In this document: positions 35,625 through 45,335 of the stretch, in pieces | Position numbering within the stretch: position 1 is the first letter of the stretch | How the letters are laid out: every line of letters begins with the position of its first letter | Source of the DNA: Chitinophaga sp. LS1 | GTDB taxonomy: Bacteria; Bacteroidota; Bacteroidia; Chitinophagales; Chitinophagaceae | Length of the DNA: 64,000 nucleotides | NCBI RefSeq assembly: GCF_034274695.1 | Contig: NZ_CP128362.1 | Coordinates: 3,660,501 to 3,724,500, forward strand | Direction: 5' to 3' | Translations under genes and position numbers: made by a program | Notes under the pieces: generated by a model | Told to the model about the DNA's origin: nothing | Databases searched by the model: none | The model's input: the letters and a program-made list of their open reading frames with translations, nothing else

Positions 35625-36587
35625 ATGAAGCCGCTTATCGACCAGCATCTTTTACAAAAGTTCAGACAGGATCAATGTACACCAGAAGAATATAAAATTG
35701 TTCTGGATTGGTTCTCTACGGATGAAGGTAAAAAGTACCTGGAAGAATCGATCATGCAGGACCTGGAAGAAGGAAAAGGAAGTGATGTCACCGCATCGCC
35801 GGCACTGTACGAAACGGTGATGAATACCATCGCCTACAAGCCACGCCGCCGCATCTACACTATGCTAAAAGTAGCTGCTGTCACCGCAGGGTTGATAGTG
35901 ATGACCTATGCTGGAGTATCCTTTTATCAACATCAACAGCTTAAAGTAATTCATACAGCTTATGGAGAACTACGTACCGTCGTATTACCAGATCAATCAG
36001 TGATCACCCTGAATGCCAATAGTACATTACGCTATTATGATAATTGGGATCAATCGAAAAACAGGGAAGTCTGGATAGAAGGAGAAGCCTGGTTCTCCGT
36101 TCAGAAATCTCCCGTTCCACGGCCTTTTCTGGTCAATACTGCCAGCCGGATGCAGGTAGAAGTATTAGGTACCACCTTTAATCTCATCGACAGACATGGT
36201 CGTATGCAGGTAGTGCTTAGTTCAGGCAAAGTCCGCCTGCATAGCAGTAAAGAACCAGAAAAAGCAATCGTTATGCAGCCAGGTGACCTGGTAGAATTCA
36301 AACAGCAACAGAAGATTGTACAAAGGAAGCAAACAGATACACTGACCTATACTTCCTGGACTAAGCGCAATCTTCATTTTGAAAATGCCACCTTCGCCCA
36401 GCTGGCACAGCAACTGGAAGATACCTATGGCGTGACTGTAGAGATAAGGGACTCCTCTCTTTTACACCAGCAGTTCACCGGCACTGTACCCGGTCAGCAA
36501 ATGGATATGTTGCTGGAAGGTTTATCGGAACTATTTCATGTAAAGATCAAAAAGGAAAACAACAGAGTAATAATAGAAAAAAAGTAA
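35625..36587 (+). CDS. FecR-family anti-sigma factor (third module)
   Basis: This 320-residue protein has an anti-sigma N-terminus (1-80), a transmembrane helix at about 84-103 (AAVTAGLIVMTYAGVSFY), a FecR domain at about 115-215 (GELRTVVLPDQSVITLNANS, EVLGTTFNLI) and DUF4974 at about 245-318. It follows the sigma gene by 34 bases and is the expected receiver of the signal from the next SusC. Confidence 0.92.
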   Translation: MKPLIDQHLLQKFRQDQCTPEEYKIVLDWFSTDEGKKYLEESIMQDLEEGKGSDVTASPALYETVMNTIAYKPRRRIYTMLKVAAVTAGLIVMTYAGVSFYQHQQLKVIHTAYGELRTVVLPDQSVITLNANSTLRYYDNWDQSKNREVWIEGEAWFSVQKSPVPRPFLVNTASRMQVEVLGTTFNLIDRHGRMQVVLSSGKVRLHSSKEPEKAIVMQPGDLVEFKQQQKIVQRKQTDTLTYTSWTKRNLHFENATFAQLAQQLEDTYGVTVEIRDSSLLHQQFTGTVPGQQMDMLLEGLSELFHVKIKKENNRVIIEKK

Positions 36588-36748
36588 GAAAAGCAACCAA
36601 TGCGTAAGAGATGTATGCTGGTGTACAACAGCATGCAACAGTAACAGCGCTTTTATTTCATTCATGCTTAAAGGTGGTAGCTCATTCGCTTAATAGCGGA
36701 GCAGGACTTCCTATGACTTTTAAGTACAGTAACACAAACCACACTCAC

Positions 36749-39700
36749 ATGAACAAGTTCGTTAGTGCCTTTATGGCGGCTATGGGCATGGTATGTTTAA
36801 ATAACATGCCTGCCAGTGCCCAGGACCTGGCTATGCTGGGGAAATCCGGCACTGCTCCTTTCGAAAGAACGCAGACTAAATCGCTGAAAACAGTTCTTGA
36901 CAAGCTGGAGCTCAAGTACAATGTACACTTCATGTACAAAAGCAAGCTGGCCAAATTGCAGTTGTCGAACGTAGAAGAAAGCACAGCTTCCCTCGAAGAT
37001 GAGCTGAAAACTATTACCGTTCCTAACAAACTGCGTTATAAAAAACTCGGAGAAGGTTTCTATATCATCTTTGCACAGGATGATGAACCTGCTACGCCAA
37101 CTACTTCCAATGGCGATTTAAACACAGTCGCTTCTTCATCCATTACTCCCGAAACCATCACTGCTACCTCGCTGAGAGCCATACCCGTTACAGGTGTGGT
37201 GACCGATGATAAAGGTCAACCCATTCCAGGTGTAACGGTACTGGTAAAAGGTACCACCATTGGTACTACTACAGATGCTACCGGTGCATGGAAACTGAAT
37301 GTTCCTGATGCGACCGCTGTATTGGAATTCTCCTTTATCGGTTATGTAAAACAGGAAGTACCTGTAAATGGTACCACGACCTTCAATGTAAAACTGATGT
37401 CGGATGTAACAAGCATGTCCGAAGTCGTTGTAGTAGGTTATGGTACACAGAAAAAAGTAAACCTCACAGGTGCGGTAACCGCCATCGATGGAAAGGAAAT
37501 CAGCGCCAAACCTGTGGGCCAGGTGTCTACAGCACTGCAAGGGGTTGCTCCGGGCGTAACCGTTACCACTGCTTCCGGTCAGCCTGGTGTTGACCAGGGT
37601 ACGATCAGGATCCGTGGTGTCGGTACACTGAACAACACTGATCCGCTGGTGCTGGTAGATGGTATCCAGATGAGTATGAATGATGTCGACGCCAATGATA
37701 TCGCTACCTATTCTGTACTGAAAGATGCTGCTGCCGCTGCTATCTATGGTGTGAGAGCTGCAAATGGTGTGATCCTCATCACCACTAAAAGAGGTACCAC
37801 CGGCAAAGCGAAAGTGAGCTATTCCAATTATTTTGGCTGGCAGAATCCTGCCCGTCTTGCAAAATATGTAGGTGCAAAGGATTTTATGAAACTGGTGAAT
37901 CAGACCGCCATCAACACGGGTGGCGCTGCGGTTTATTCTGATTCGCAGATCTCTGCCTACGACGACCCTAACCGTGATACCGATCTTTATCCCGACAACT
38001 ACTGGCTTAAGAAAATCCTGACCGGTAGCGGGTTTCAACAGGAGCATAGCCTGGGTATAGCAGGGGGTTCTGAAAATGTGAAATACCATTTCTCTGCTAA
38101 CTATTTCGATCAGAAAGGCCTGATCACCAACATGGACTTCAACAGAATTACCGTTCGCCTGAACACAGATATCAATGTGACGAAAAGACTAACATTCAGT
38201 GCAGATATCTCTGCACGTATGAATGACAGAAATGAACCACAGGGCGTATCTGGTTCCGCATGGTACCAGTTTGGCCAGGGTGCAGTGATCAACCCACTTA
38301 CGGCGAACAAGTATAAAGATGGTACCTGGGCTATTGTAAGAGGTGGCCAGAACCCCATCCGCTTACAGCAGGAAGGTGGATTGTACAACTACAAGAGTAA
38401 CCTCTTCTCCGGCAACTTCAAAGGCGTTTACGACCTTGCTAAAGGATTAAAACTGACAGGTACCGCAGCCGTGAACTACCAGTCTGATTACAACTCCCTC
38501 CGCGACAAAACGCTGAACTATTATACAGATCATCCTACTAATTCCACTATTCTGCAATTAGGTCAGAACGACCTGACCAAGGAAGCACAGGGCTACTGGT
38601 TCAAAAACTTCCAGGCATTGGCAGAATACACCAAACAAATCGGTAAACATTATTTCAAACTGTTAGGCGGTGCTTCACAACTGAATGAAACCACCGATTA
38701 CCTGAACGGTTTCAGAAAGAATCTCGCAACTGGTACCTCCCAGCTCAATGGTGGTGAACAATCCGGCCAAAGCACAGAAGGTTATGCCATGGAATATAAC
38801 CTGGTATCCTTCTTTGGCAGATTGAACTATAACTACGATGAGAAATACCTGTTCGAAGCAAACATTCGTCGTGATGGTTCTTCCCGCTTCCCGGACGGTC
38901 AGAAGTGGGGTACATTCCCTTCCTTCTCACTGGGTTGGAGAGTGTCACAGGAATCATTTATGCAGGATATAAGCTGGCTGAATGACCTGAAATTACGTGG
39001 TTCATGGGGTAAGTTAGGTAATGATAAGGTGGTTGTAAGTGATGATCCTACTTCTTACAACTATCCTTACCAGACTACTTATAGCTATGGTAGCTATCCT
39101 TTCGGTGGTGTGCTGAACCCAACTGCGGGTATCAGTATCTATCCAAACAGTGGTCTGACCTGGGAAACCAGCACCATGACAGATATCGGTCTGGATGCGA
39201 CGATCCTGAAAAAACTGGATGTTACTTTCGACTGGTATAACAAAACGACTGATAACATTCTCATGACACTGCCTATCCCATCTTCTGTAGGTCTGAGCCC
39301 TTCTGCTATGAATGCAGCCAAAGTACAGAACATTGGTTGGGAACTGGGTATGAACTACCATAACTCAATCGGTGAAAAAGGATTTAAATACAACGTTGGT
39401 TTCAACATCTCTGATGTACACAACAAGATCCTGGATGTAAAAGGTTCTGACCAGATCAGTGCAAACACCAACTACATTTACACAGGCACTGTAACCGGTC
39501 AGCCAATCAATGCGCTGTATGGTTATAAATCAGAAGGTATCTTCCAGACAGCAGAACAGGTAGCTGGTCATGCCAAACAAACCGTTGGTACAACAGGCCC
39601 TGGTGACCTGATCTACAAAGACATCAATGGTGATGGTACCATCACTCAGTCGCTGGATAGAAAAGGTGGTGATATGGTGTATCTCGGTAACACCATGCCT

Positions 39701-40162
39701 CGCTTTACATACGGTTTCAACCTGGGTGCATCTTACAAGCACTTCGATTTCTCTGCATTCTTCCAGGGTGTAGGTAAAGTAGATATCATGACCATGCCCA
39801 TAGAAAAAGCGCCTATCAGCAATGATGGTAACTTTAGAGAAGAACACCTGGATAGCTGGACTTCTACCAATACAGGTGCTGCTTTCCCAAGACTGCTCAC
39901 GACTACACAGAACTACCAGGCTTCTTCCTACTGGGTAAAGAGTGGTGCGTATCTGCGTCTGAAAACAGTACAGCTGGGTTATTCTCTGCCATCCAATATT
40001 TTGGGTAAATCAGGATTTGACAGATGCCGTGTGTATGTAAGTGGTGCTAACCTGCTTACCTTCTCTTCACTGCCTAATGATATAGATCCGGAGTCTCCAA
40101 ACGATAGCAGGTATTACCCACAGGTAAAGACCTTCACTTTCGGATTAAATGTGTCATTCTAA
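36749..40162 (+). CDS. SusC-type TonB-dependent transporter with STN domain (third module)
   Basis: This 1137-residue protein has a signal peptide ending near MPASAQ (residue 25). An STN domain covers about 45-115, a carboxypeptidase-like domain about 150-220 (VTGVVTDDKGQPIPGVTVLV), the TonB segment SEVVVVGYGTQKKVN near 228, then plug and barrel (GLNVSF end). It should import the module substrate and signal to the FecR upstream. Earlier in-frame starts (36611, 36713) exist; 36749 gives the clean signal peptide. The 161-base gap after FecR holds a short hairpin at about 36614-36633. Confidence 0.93.
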   Translation: MNKFVSAFMAAMGMVCLNNMPASAQDLAMLGKSGTAPFERTQTKSLKTVLDKLELKYNVHFMYKSKLAKLQLSNVEESTASLEDELKTITVPNKLRYKKLGEGFYIIFAQDDEPATPTTSNGDLNTVASSSITPETITATSLRAIPVTGVVTDDKGQPIPGVTVLVKGTTIGTTTDATGAWKLNVPDATAVLEFSFIGYVKQEVPVNGTTTFNVKLMSDVTSMSEVVVVGYGTQKKVNLTGAVTAIDGKEISAKPVGQVSTALQGVAPGVTVTTASGQPGVDQGTIRIRGVGTLNNTDPLVLVDGIQMSMNDVDANDIATYSVLKDAAAAAIYGVRAANGVILITTKRGTTGKAKVSYSNYFGWQNPARLAKYVGAKDFMKLVNQTAINTGGAAVYSDSQISAYDDPNRDTDLYPDNYWLKKILTGSGFQQEHSLGIAGGSENVKYHFSANYFDQKGLITNMDFNRITVRLNTDINVTKRLTFSADISARMNDRNEPQGVSGSAWYQFGQGAVINPLTANKYKDGTWAIVRGGQNPIRLQQEGGLYNYKSNLFSGNFKGVYDLAKGLKLTGTAAVNYQSDYNSLRDKTLNYYTDHPTNSTILQLGQNDLTKEAQGYWFKNFQALAEYTKQIGKHYFKLLGGASQLNETTDYLNGFRKNLATGTSQLNGGEQSGQSTEGYAMEYNLVSFFGRLNYNYDEKYLFEANIRRDGSSRFPDGQKWGTFPSFSLGWRVSQESFMQDISWLNDLKLRGSWGKLGNDKVVVSDDPTSYNYPYQTTYSYGSYPFGGVLNPTAGISIYPNSGLTWETSTMTDIGLDATILKKLDVTFDWYNKTTDNILMTLPIPSSVGLSPSAMNAAKVQNIGWELGMNYHNSIGEKGFKYNVGFNISDVHNKILDVKGSDQISANTNYIYTGTVTGQPINALYGYKSEGIFQTAEQVAGHAKQTVGTTGPGDLIYKDINGDGTITQSLDRKGGDMVYLGNTMPRFTYGFNLGASYKHFDFSAFFQGVGKVDIMTMPIEKAPISNDGNFREEHLDSWTSTNTGAAFPRLLTTTQNYQASSYWVKSGAYLRLKTVQLGYSLPSNILGKSGFDRCRVYVSGANLLTFSSLPNDIDPESPNDSRYYPQVKTFTFGLNVSF

Positions 40163-40174
40163 ATTTAGTAAGCC

Positions 40175-41749
40175 ATGAAGAAATTATCGATATTAATCAT
40201 GCTGGGTGGAATCGCATTTGCCGGTTGTAATAAACAACTGGACGATCAGCCACAATCCAGTACCAGCCAGGCAACTTACTGGGCTACTGCTACAGATGCC
40301 ACCAATGCTGTGAACAATTGTTATACCCGTCTCGGTGATGTGGATAACCGTATCTTCATTTCCTGTGCTACAGATGATAGCTACAGCTGGAGCGACTGGC
40401 CAAGTGATGTGAGGCTGGTAGGTAACGGAAGTGCTTCTATCAGTACAGGTACCTTCGCAAATTTTTGGAGTAATCTATATCATATGATTGCCACCTGCAA
40501 TGATGTGATGGATAATATAGACAGGGTGACTATGGATGCTGACCTGAAAGCACGTCTGAAAGGTGAAACCCGTTTTATCCGTGCATATGCTTATCAGCAG
40601 CTGATAGGATTGTATGGTGATGTGGTGTTCAGAGATCATACGCCTACTACAGCTGAATTTTCTATTGCACGTACACCACGCGCTACTGTTGCCAAGTGGA
40701 TTGTAGACGAAGTGGATGCCATTGCACCAGATCTGCCTATATCCTACGGTACTGCTGATCAGGGTAGAATTACCCGTGGTGCAGCGTTAGCACTGAAAGC
40801 ACGTACACTGCTGTATGAAGGTGATTATACCAATGCGGCTACTGCTGCAAAGGCAGTGATGGACCTGGGGTATTACCAGATCGATGCGAACTACAACAGT
40901 CTGTTTAATGGTTCAAACAAGAACAGTTTGGAACTCATTTTAACTGCTGGTTATGTAAAGACAACACATCCAAGTGCAATGGCTACCTGGGTAGGTGGTC
41001 CTTCAATGGGTGGATGGTCACAGGTAGTTCCATTGCAGTCACTGGTAGATGCGTATGAATGTACAGACGGTTTGCCGATCGATCAGTCACCGCTGTATGA
41101 TGCAGCGAACCCTTTCAAAAATCGTGACCCACGTTTGAGAAAAGTAGTGGTAACACCGGGTGATACCCTGAATGGTGTGGTGATTGATGTAACAAATAAG
41201 AATGGCCTGGATGCATTAGGTAAAAACAATGCTTCATTCACTGGTTATTATTATAAGAAATATGTACCTACCGATATTGATGGTAACTGGGATAGTAACT
41301 CTTACAATGACATGGTGCTGATACGCTATGCAGAAGTATTGCTCACCTATGCAGAGTCAAAGATCGAACTGAACCAGATCGACCAGTCTGTATATGATGC
41401 GATCAATCTGGTAAGACAGCGTCCGGGTGTAGGTATGCCTGCGGTAACGGCAACGACCGCTCCTACACAGGCAGCACTGAGAGAAGTGGTACGTCGTGAA
41501 AGACATGTGGAGTTCCCAATGGAAGACAACCGCATTTTCGACATCCGTCGCTGGAAAATAGCTGAGACAGTGATGCCGGGAGTCGCGCATGGTATCCTGA
41601 ATAATTATGATGCTACCCGTTCTGATTATGGTAGCAATGTGGTGATTGAAACAAGGAAATTTACCAATCCCCGCGATTATCTCTGGCCGGTACCACAGTC
41701 CGAAATTTCTGTGAATACGGCAGCATTGCCGAACAACACAGGATGGTGA
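40175..41749 (+). CDS. SusD/RagB-type nutrient-binding lipoprotein (third module)
   Basis: This 524-residue lipoprotein has its lipobox at AFAGC (C18), then NKQLDDQPQSSTSQATYW, the typical SusD N-terminus. The C-terminal motifs RRERHVEFPMEDNRIFDIRRW and YLWPVPQSEI are standard. It lies 12 bases after SusC. With SusC it forms the outer membrane uptake pair. No degradative enzyme follows, so the substrate cannot be guessed from this locus. Confidence 0.93.
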   Translation: MKKLSILIMLGGIAFAGCNKQLDDQPQSSTSQATYWATATDATNAVNNCYTRLGDVDNRIFISCATDDSYSWSDWPSDVRLVGNGSASISTGTFANFWSNLYHMIATCNDVMDNIDRVTMDADLKARLKGETRFIRAYAYQQLIGLYGDVVFRDHTPTTAEFSIARTPRATVAKWIVDEVDAIAPDLPISYGTADQGRITRGAALALKARTLLYEGDYTNAATAAKAVMDLGYYQIDANYNSLFNGSNKNSLELILTAGYVKTTHPSAMATWVGGPSMGGWSQVVPLQSLVDAYECTDGLPIDQSPLYDAANPFKNRDPRLRKVVVTPGDTLNGVVIDVTNKNGLDALGKNNASFTGYYYKKYVPTDIDGNWDSNSYNDMVLIRYAEVLLTYAESKIELNQIDQSVYDAINLVRQRPGVGMPAVTATTAPTQAALREVVRRERHVEFPMEDNRIFDIRRWKIAETVMPGVAHGILNNYDATRSDYGSNVVIETRKFTNPRDYLWPVPQSEISVNTAALPNNTGW

Positions 41750-41779
41750 TTTAGTCAAATCTCCCGCCAAACTAAAGAG

Positions 41780-41812
41780 TGCTTCTGCCGAAAGGCAGGA
41801 GCATTTTTTTTG
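41780..41812 (+). terminator. Terminator of the third SusCD module
   Basis: A 10 bp stem with one mismatch pair (41780-41789 and 41794-41803) and a GAAA loop is followed by a T run, about 30 bases after the SusD stop. Confidence 0.82.
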
Positions 41813-41970
41813 AATGAAAGGATGACGGCAAAGCCTCTTTTCCACTGGCGCCAGCCGGAATAATTGCGATCTTCCTTGCTGCCGCAAGCCAATTCAGTTA
41901 AAGACATGTTAATATCTTAAATAAATAGTAACATCTACCCCCAATGATCCGCTTTATTTAAAAAATCTTT

Positions 41971-42507
41971 ATGCCTACCCGACTGTTATTCTGTACGCTG
42001 TTCGGGGTACTGTTGCTCTTAAATGCCTGTGGCTCTGACAATGAGTGGGACACCAGTAAAACCCCCTACGAGCCCGTTTATAATGCAGACCCTAACGCAA
42101 AGCTTGTTCGCTTTCTATCACCTCAGTCCACTATCAATGGTGGAAACCTCTATACTTCCGGCGACTATGTACTGGAAGAAGAAAAAGACGCAGGCTTACA
42201 TGTTATTTCCTACCAGGACCCTGTCCATCCTAAAAAACTGGCTTTCATCAGCATCCCCGGCTTCCGCGCAGCCGCTATCAAAGGTGATTACCTGTACGTC
42301 AGTAACTACGATGACCTTGTCACCATTCGCCTGAATAGCTTTAATAATCTGCAGGAAACAAACCGCATTTCCAAAGCCTGGCACCTGAACGATTACCCAC
42401 CCTTTACAGGCGTATTATTTATTTGCGCCGATTCTACCAAAGGCACGATCGTGTCCTGGAAACTGAGTGAAGATCTTACAGGAACCTCCGCAAAATGTCG
42501 TCGATAA
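41971..42507 (+). CDS. Lipoprotein with LVIVD-like beta-propeller repeats
   Basis: This 178-residue lipoprotein has its lipobox at LLNAC (C20). The body has short repeats of the LVIVD type (HVISYQDPVHPKKLAFISIPGFRAAAIKGDYLYVSNYDDLVTIRL), which build beta-propeller blades. It is too short for a full propeller. Its stop overlaps the start of the next gene (TAATG), and that gene carries the same repeat type, so the two may work as a pair or derive from one longer protein. Function unknown. Confidence 0.7.
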   Translation: MPTRLLFCTLFGVLLLLNACGSDNEWDTSKTPYEPVYNADPNAKLVRFLSPQSTINGGNLYTSGDYVLEEEKDAGLHVISYQDPVHPKKLAFISIPGFRAAAIKGDYLYVSNYDDLVTIRLNSFNNLQETNRISKAWHLNDYPPFTGVLFICADSTKGTIVSWKLSEDLTGTSAKCRR

Positions 42508-43250
42508 TGAAGAAAATTTACATACTCTATATATTCATACTGATAGTACCCGTTTTGATGGCCGTAGATCCTGCACCCGCCAACCTGAGTTACATCGCAT
42601 CCTCCAAATCGGTAGCCCAGGCAGGTATTGTCGTTAATGGCAATCACCTGTACATTGCAGACAATGATGCTGTCGTGAATTATGACCTTTCTCAGCCTGC
42701 CACACCTGTGGAAACCGGTCGTGAGAATCTGAGCATGACGGCAGACACCATGTACCTGTACAATAATAACCTCGTCGTATGCCGTGATAATTATTATGGT
42801 ACAGTGGTGTATGATGTCTCTTCCGGAGGGTTCAATTCATCCGGCTTTTACTGGCAATGGAGCACCTGCAATAAGGTGACCTTATATGGCGATAAAGCAT
42901 TCGTTGTAGATAAACCAGGCTACTCCTGTAACGGCGATAATCCGGATGACCATGTAAGGATGTACACCCTTACTGGCAACAATACCACTAGTATCCCCAC
43001 GGCATTGGCCGCTCAGAATGTAAATGCATTTGCTGTGACTGAAAATACGGTATATGCCTCCATGGAGAGCCAGGGTTTGGGCGTAATAGATCTGGCCACC
43101 AACCTGGTGAAAACCACCTTTCCTGATAAGGTGTATTATTCCCTGCAGATCGGCGGTACAAAGCTGTATGGCAGGAGTAAGACCTCACTGGATTGTTATG
43201 ACATCTCCAATCCTCAAAGCCCGAAATTGATTTCACAGCTTTCAAACTGA
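42507..43250 (+). CDS. Secreted LVIVD-repeat protein
   Basis: This 247-residue protein has a signal peptide ending near VLMAV (about residue 19). Blade-like repeats follow: GIVVNGNHLYIADNDAVVNYDLSQPATPVE, MYLYNNNLVVCRDNYYGTVVYDVS, KLYGRSKTSLDCYDISNPQSPK. The ATG at 42507 overlaps the preceding TAA by one base, so translation is coupled. Such proteins are thought to be surface or periplasmic scaffolds; no enzyme motif is visible. An OM beta-barrel gene follows after 7 bases. Confidence 0.72.
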   Translation: MKKIYILYIFILIVPVLMAVDPAPANLSYIASSKSVAQAGIVVNGNHLYIADNDAVVNYDLSQPATPVETGRENLSMTADTMYLYNNNLVVCRDNYYGTVVYDVSSGGFNSSGFYWQWSTCNKVTLYGDKAFVVDKPGYSCNGDNPDDHVRMYTLTGNNTTSIPTALAAQNVNAFAVTENTVYASMESQGLGVIDLATNLVKTTFPDKVYYSLQIGGTKLYGRSKTSLDCYDISNPQSPKLISQLSN

Positions 43251-43257
43251 TGTATCT

Positions 43258-43899
43258 ATGAAACAAATTTACTTTCTCATATTGCTGCTATGCTGTATGA
43301 CAACAGTGAAAGCACAACAAAAATTAACGGGGTTACGCGTATTCGTCAATGTAGTCTCCTTTACAGAACCCGATGGTGGACCTGCCCTGGGTTTTGAATA
43401 CCGTATCAAAAATAATATCAGTGCAGCGCTGGAAGGGCAGTGGATTTTATACAACATGAATAAATACGACAGAGAAAATTATGGCTTTCGCATCACGCCG
43501 GATGTAAAGTTTTTTTTCCCTGGCAGGCATCAACATTATAAGTGGTTCTTTGCTGCACAGGCATTATATAAGCAGGTAAATAATTACGAGAATTATATCG
43601 TACCCCATATTGAAGATGGTAGCCAGGTGTATGAAGAACTGGTAAAATACGAACAGCAGAAACAGGTGTTTGCACTGGGAGGTCGCTTTGGATTTCAGTC
43701 TAACTTTGGTGGCAAGAATGAAAAGTTTTTCTTCGAAGCATCTGTTGGCGTAGGCCTGAAATGGAAGTGGAAACACTACACACAGGGACCGCCGCCGGAA
43801 ACAGCTTATAAAGAAGGCAATGATTGGTTTCATGTCGATGACGGCGGTGGGGCATTACCAGACATTCCATTTAAAGTAAGATTCGGATATCGTTTTTAA
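43258..43899 (+). CDS. DUF3575-like outer membrane beta-barrel protein
   Basis: This 213-residue protein has a signal peptide ending near TVKAQ (residue 20) and a short beta-barrel body: ALGFEYRIKNNISAALEGQW, RITPDVKFFFPG, FFEASVGVGLKWKW and a final PFKVRFGYRF with the C-terminal aromatic residue used for barrel insertion. It is the third gene of a small operon with two LVIVD-repeat proteins and may be their membrane partner (inference). Confidence 0.75.
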   Translation: MKQIYFLILLLCCMTTVKAQQKLTGLRVFVNVVSFTEPDGGPALGFEYRIKNNISAALEGQWILYNMNKYDRENYGFRITPDVKFFFPGRHQHYKWFFAAQALYKQVNNYENYIVPHIEDGSQVYEELVKYEQQKQVFALGGRFGFQSNFGGKNEKFFFEASVGVGLKWKWKHYTQGPPPETAYKEGNDWFHVDDGGGALPDIPFKVRFGYRF

Positions 43900-43900
43900 T

Positions 43901-44078
43901 ATGAAAAGAACATTACTCATTTGCACATCCCTTTTGCTTGCACTGCGGGTAATGGCCCAACAGGAACAACCGGAACCACAGTGCAACAGATCTTGGTTTC
44001 TTTGATAAATTTGATTTTCTGGAACCTAAGCAATATGCATACATCCCAATCTGCCTGAAGTTTGGATACCGTTTCTGA
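43901..44078 (+). pseudogene. Decayed copy of the DUF3575-like barrel gene
   Basis: It begins 1 base after the preceding gene with a clean signal peptide (MKRTLLICTSLLLALRVMAQ) and stops after 34 codons. A +1 change of frame near 43985-44003 then reads GFFDKFDFLEPKQYAYIPI and ends CLKFGYRF at 44078, the same ending as the intact barrel protein (VRFGYRF). Both ends of a barrel gene are thus present with the middle missing, so it is a deleted, frameshifted paralogue. Confidence 0.65.
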
Positions 44079-44092
44079 TTCCGTTATATTTG
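44061..44092 (+). promoter_or_regulatory. Consensus promoter of the thiolase gene
   Basis: TTTG at 44061-44064 and TATATTTG at 44085-44092 are separated by 20 bases. The -33 element lies inside the remnant of the barrel pseudogene. The leader before ATG 44131 is about 32 bases. Confidence 0.7.
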
Positions 44093-44130
44093 ATTGATAG
44101 TCACCAAATCAATCTTAAAGAATTCACGGA

Positions 44131-45303
44131 ATGAAAGACGTATTTATAGTCGCCGCTGTGCGTACCCCCATAGGCTCGTTTAATGGCGCCTTGTCGACCC
44201 TGCCAGCTACCCGGATGGGAGCAATTGTAATCAAAGCCGCTTTGGAAAAAGCCGGTGTGGCAGCAAGTGCTGTCAATGAATTATTTATGGGCAATGTACT
44301 CAGTGCCAACCTGGGACAGGCACCTGCCAATCAGGCAAGTATTTATGCCGGTTTACCAAATACAGTACCTTGTACTACGGTAAATAAGGTATGTGCTTCC
44401 GGCATGAAATCCATCATGCTGGGCGCCCAGAGTATTATGCTGGGTGATAATGATGTGGTGGTAGCTGGTGGAATGGAGAATATGAGTGCAGTACCTTACT
44501 ACCTGGATAAGGGGAGGAACGGGTATAAGTTAGGCCATGGCACCTTGTCGGATGGCATCATCCGCGATGGGCTGTGGGATCCTTACAAAGATTTTCACAT
44601 GGGCAATGCCGCCGAGATCTGTGCTACTGAATACAGGATATCGCGGGAGGAACAGGACGAATATGCCTCGCGTAGTTACAAACTGGCAGCAGCAGCATTT
44701 GAGAAAGGATATTTTAAAGACGAGATCGTACCAGTAGAAATCCCCGGAAAAACAGTCGTTACAGTCGCCGAAGATGAAGATTATAAAAAGGTTAACTTCG
44801 AAAAGATCCCAACACTAAAACCCACATTCCAGAAAGACGGTACCATTACAGCTGCAAATGCTTCCAATATTAATGATGGAGCTGCCGCCGTCGTATTGGT
44901 AAGCGGAGAGAAGCTGCAAGAACTTGGTCTGAAGCCATTGGCAAAGATTATCAGTTTTGCAGATGCCTCGCAGGCACCGGAATGGTTCACCACTACCCCG
45001 GTAAAGGCGGTGAATAATGCACTGAAGAAAGCAGGTATGACAATTGACCAGATGGATTTTGCTGAGATTAATGAAGCATTTTCCTGTGTGCCGATTGCGA
45101 ACCAGCGGGATCTGGGCCTGGATATGAACAAAGTAAATGTATGGGGTGGAGCAGTGGCTTTAGGGCACCCGGTCGGGTGTAGTGGAGCGAGGATCGTGGT
45201 AACCCTGAATTCCATTTTGCATCAGAATAATGCGAAGTATGGTGTAGCCGGGATTTGTAATGGGGGAGGAGGAGCGAGTGCTATCATCATCGAAAGAGTA
45301 TAA
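44131..45303 (+). CDS. Acetyl-CoA C-acetyltransferase (thiolase)
   Basis: This 390-residue enzyme joins or cleaves acetoacetyl-CoA/acetyl-CoA. The nucleophile C88 lies in TTVNKVCASGMKSI, the other catalytic elements are NEAFSCVPIANQRD, ALGHPVGCSGAR and CNGGGGASA near the C-terminus. Length and motifs fit the degradative/biosynthetic AtoB/PhaA group; substrate chain length is not decided by sequence alone. It is monocistronic with its own promoter and terminator. Confidence 0.94.
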   Translation: MKDVFIVAAVRTPIGSFNGALSTLPATRMGAIVIKAALEKAGVAASAVNELFMGNVLSANLGQAPANQASIYAGLPNTVPCTTVNKVCASGMKSIMLGAQSIMLGDNDVVVAGGMENMSAVPYYLDKGRNGYKLGHGTLSDGIIRDGLWDPYKDFHMGNAAEICATEYRISREEQDEYASRSYKLAAAAFEKGYFKDEIVPVEIPGKTVVTVAEDEDYKKVNFEKIPTLKPTFQKDGTITAANASNINDGAAAVVLVSGEKLQELGLKPLAKIISFADASQAPEWFTTTPVKAVNNALKKAGMTIDQMDFAEINEAFSCVPIANQRDLGLDMNKVNVWGGAVALGHPVGCSGARIVVTLNSILHQNNAKYGVAGICNGGGGASAIIIERV

Positions 45304-45309
45304 AAAAAG

Positions 45310-45335
45310 AAGGATCTGCCTCATGGCAGATCCTT
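45310..45335. terminator. Bidirectional terminator
   Basis: A perfect 11 bp stem (AAGGATCTGCC and complement) with a TCAT loop is flanked by A and T runs. It directly abuts the stop codon of the minus-strand gene at 45336, so it serves both genes. Confidence 0.85.

Noticed and set aside
37136..38089. Open frame of 317 codons opposite the third SusC
   Set aside because: Translation is rich in H, C and R with no domain; it is a shadow of the SusC plug region.
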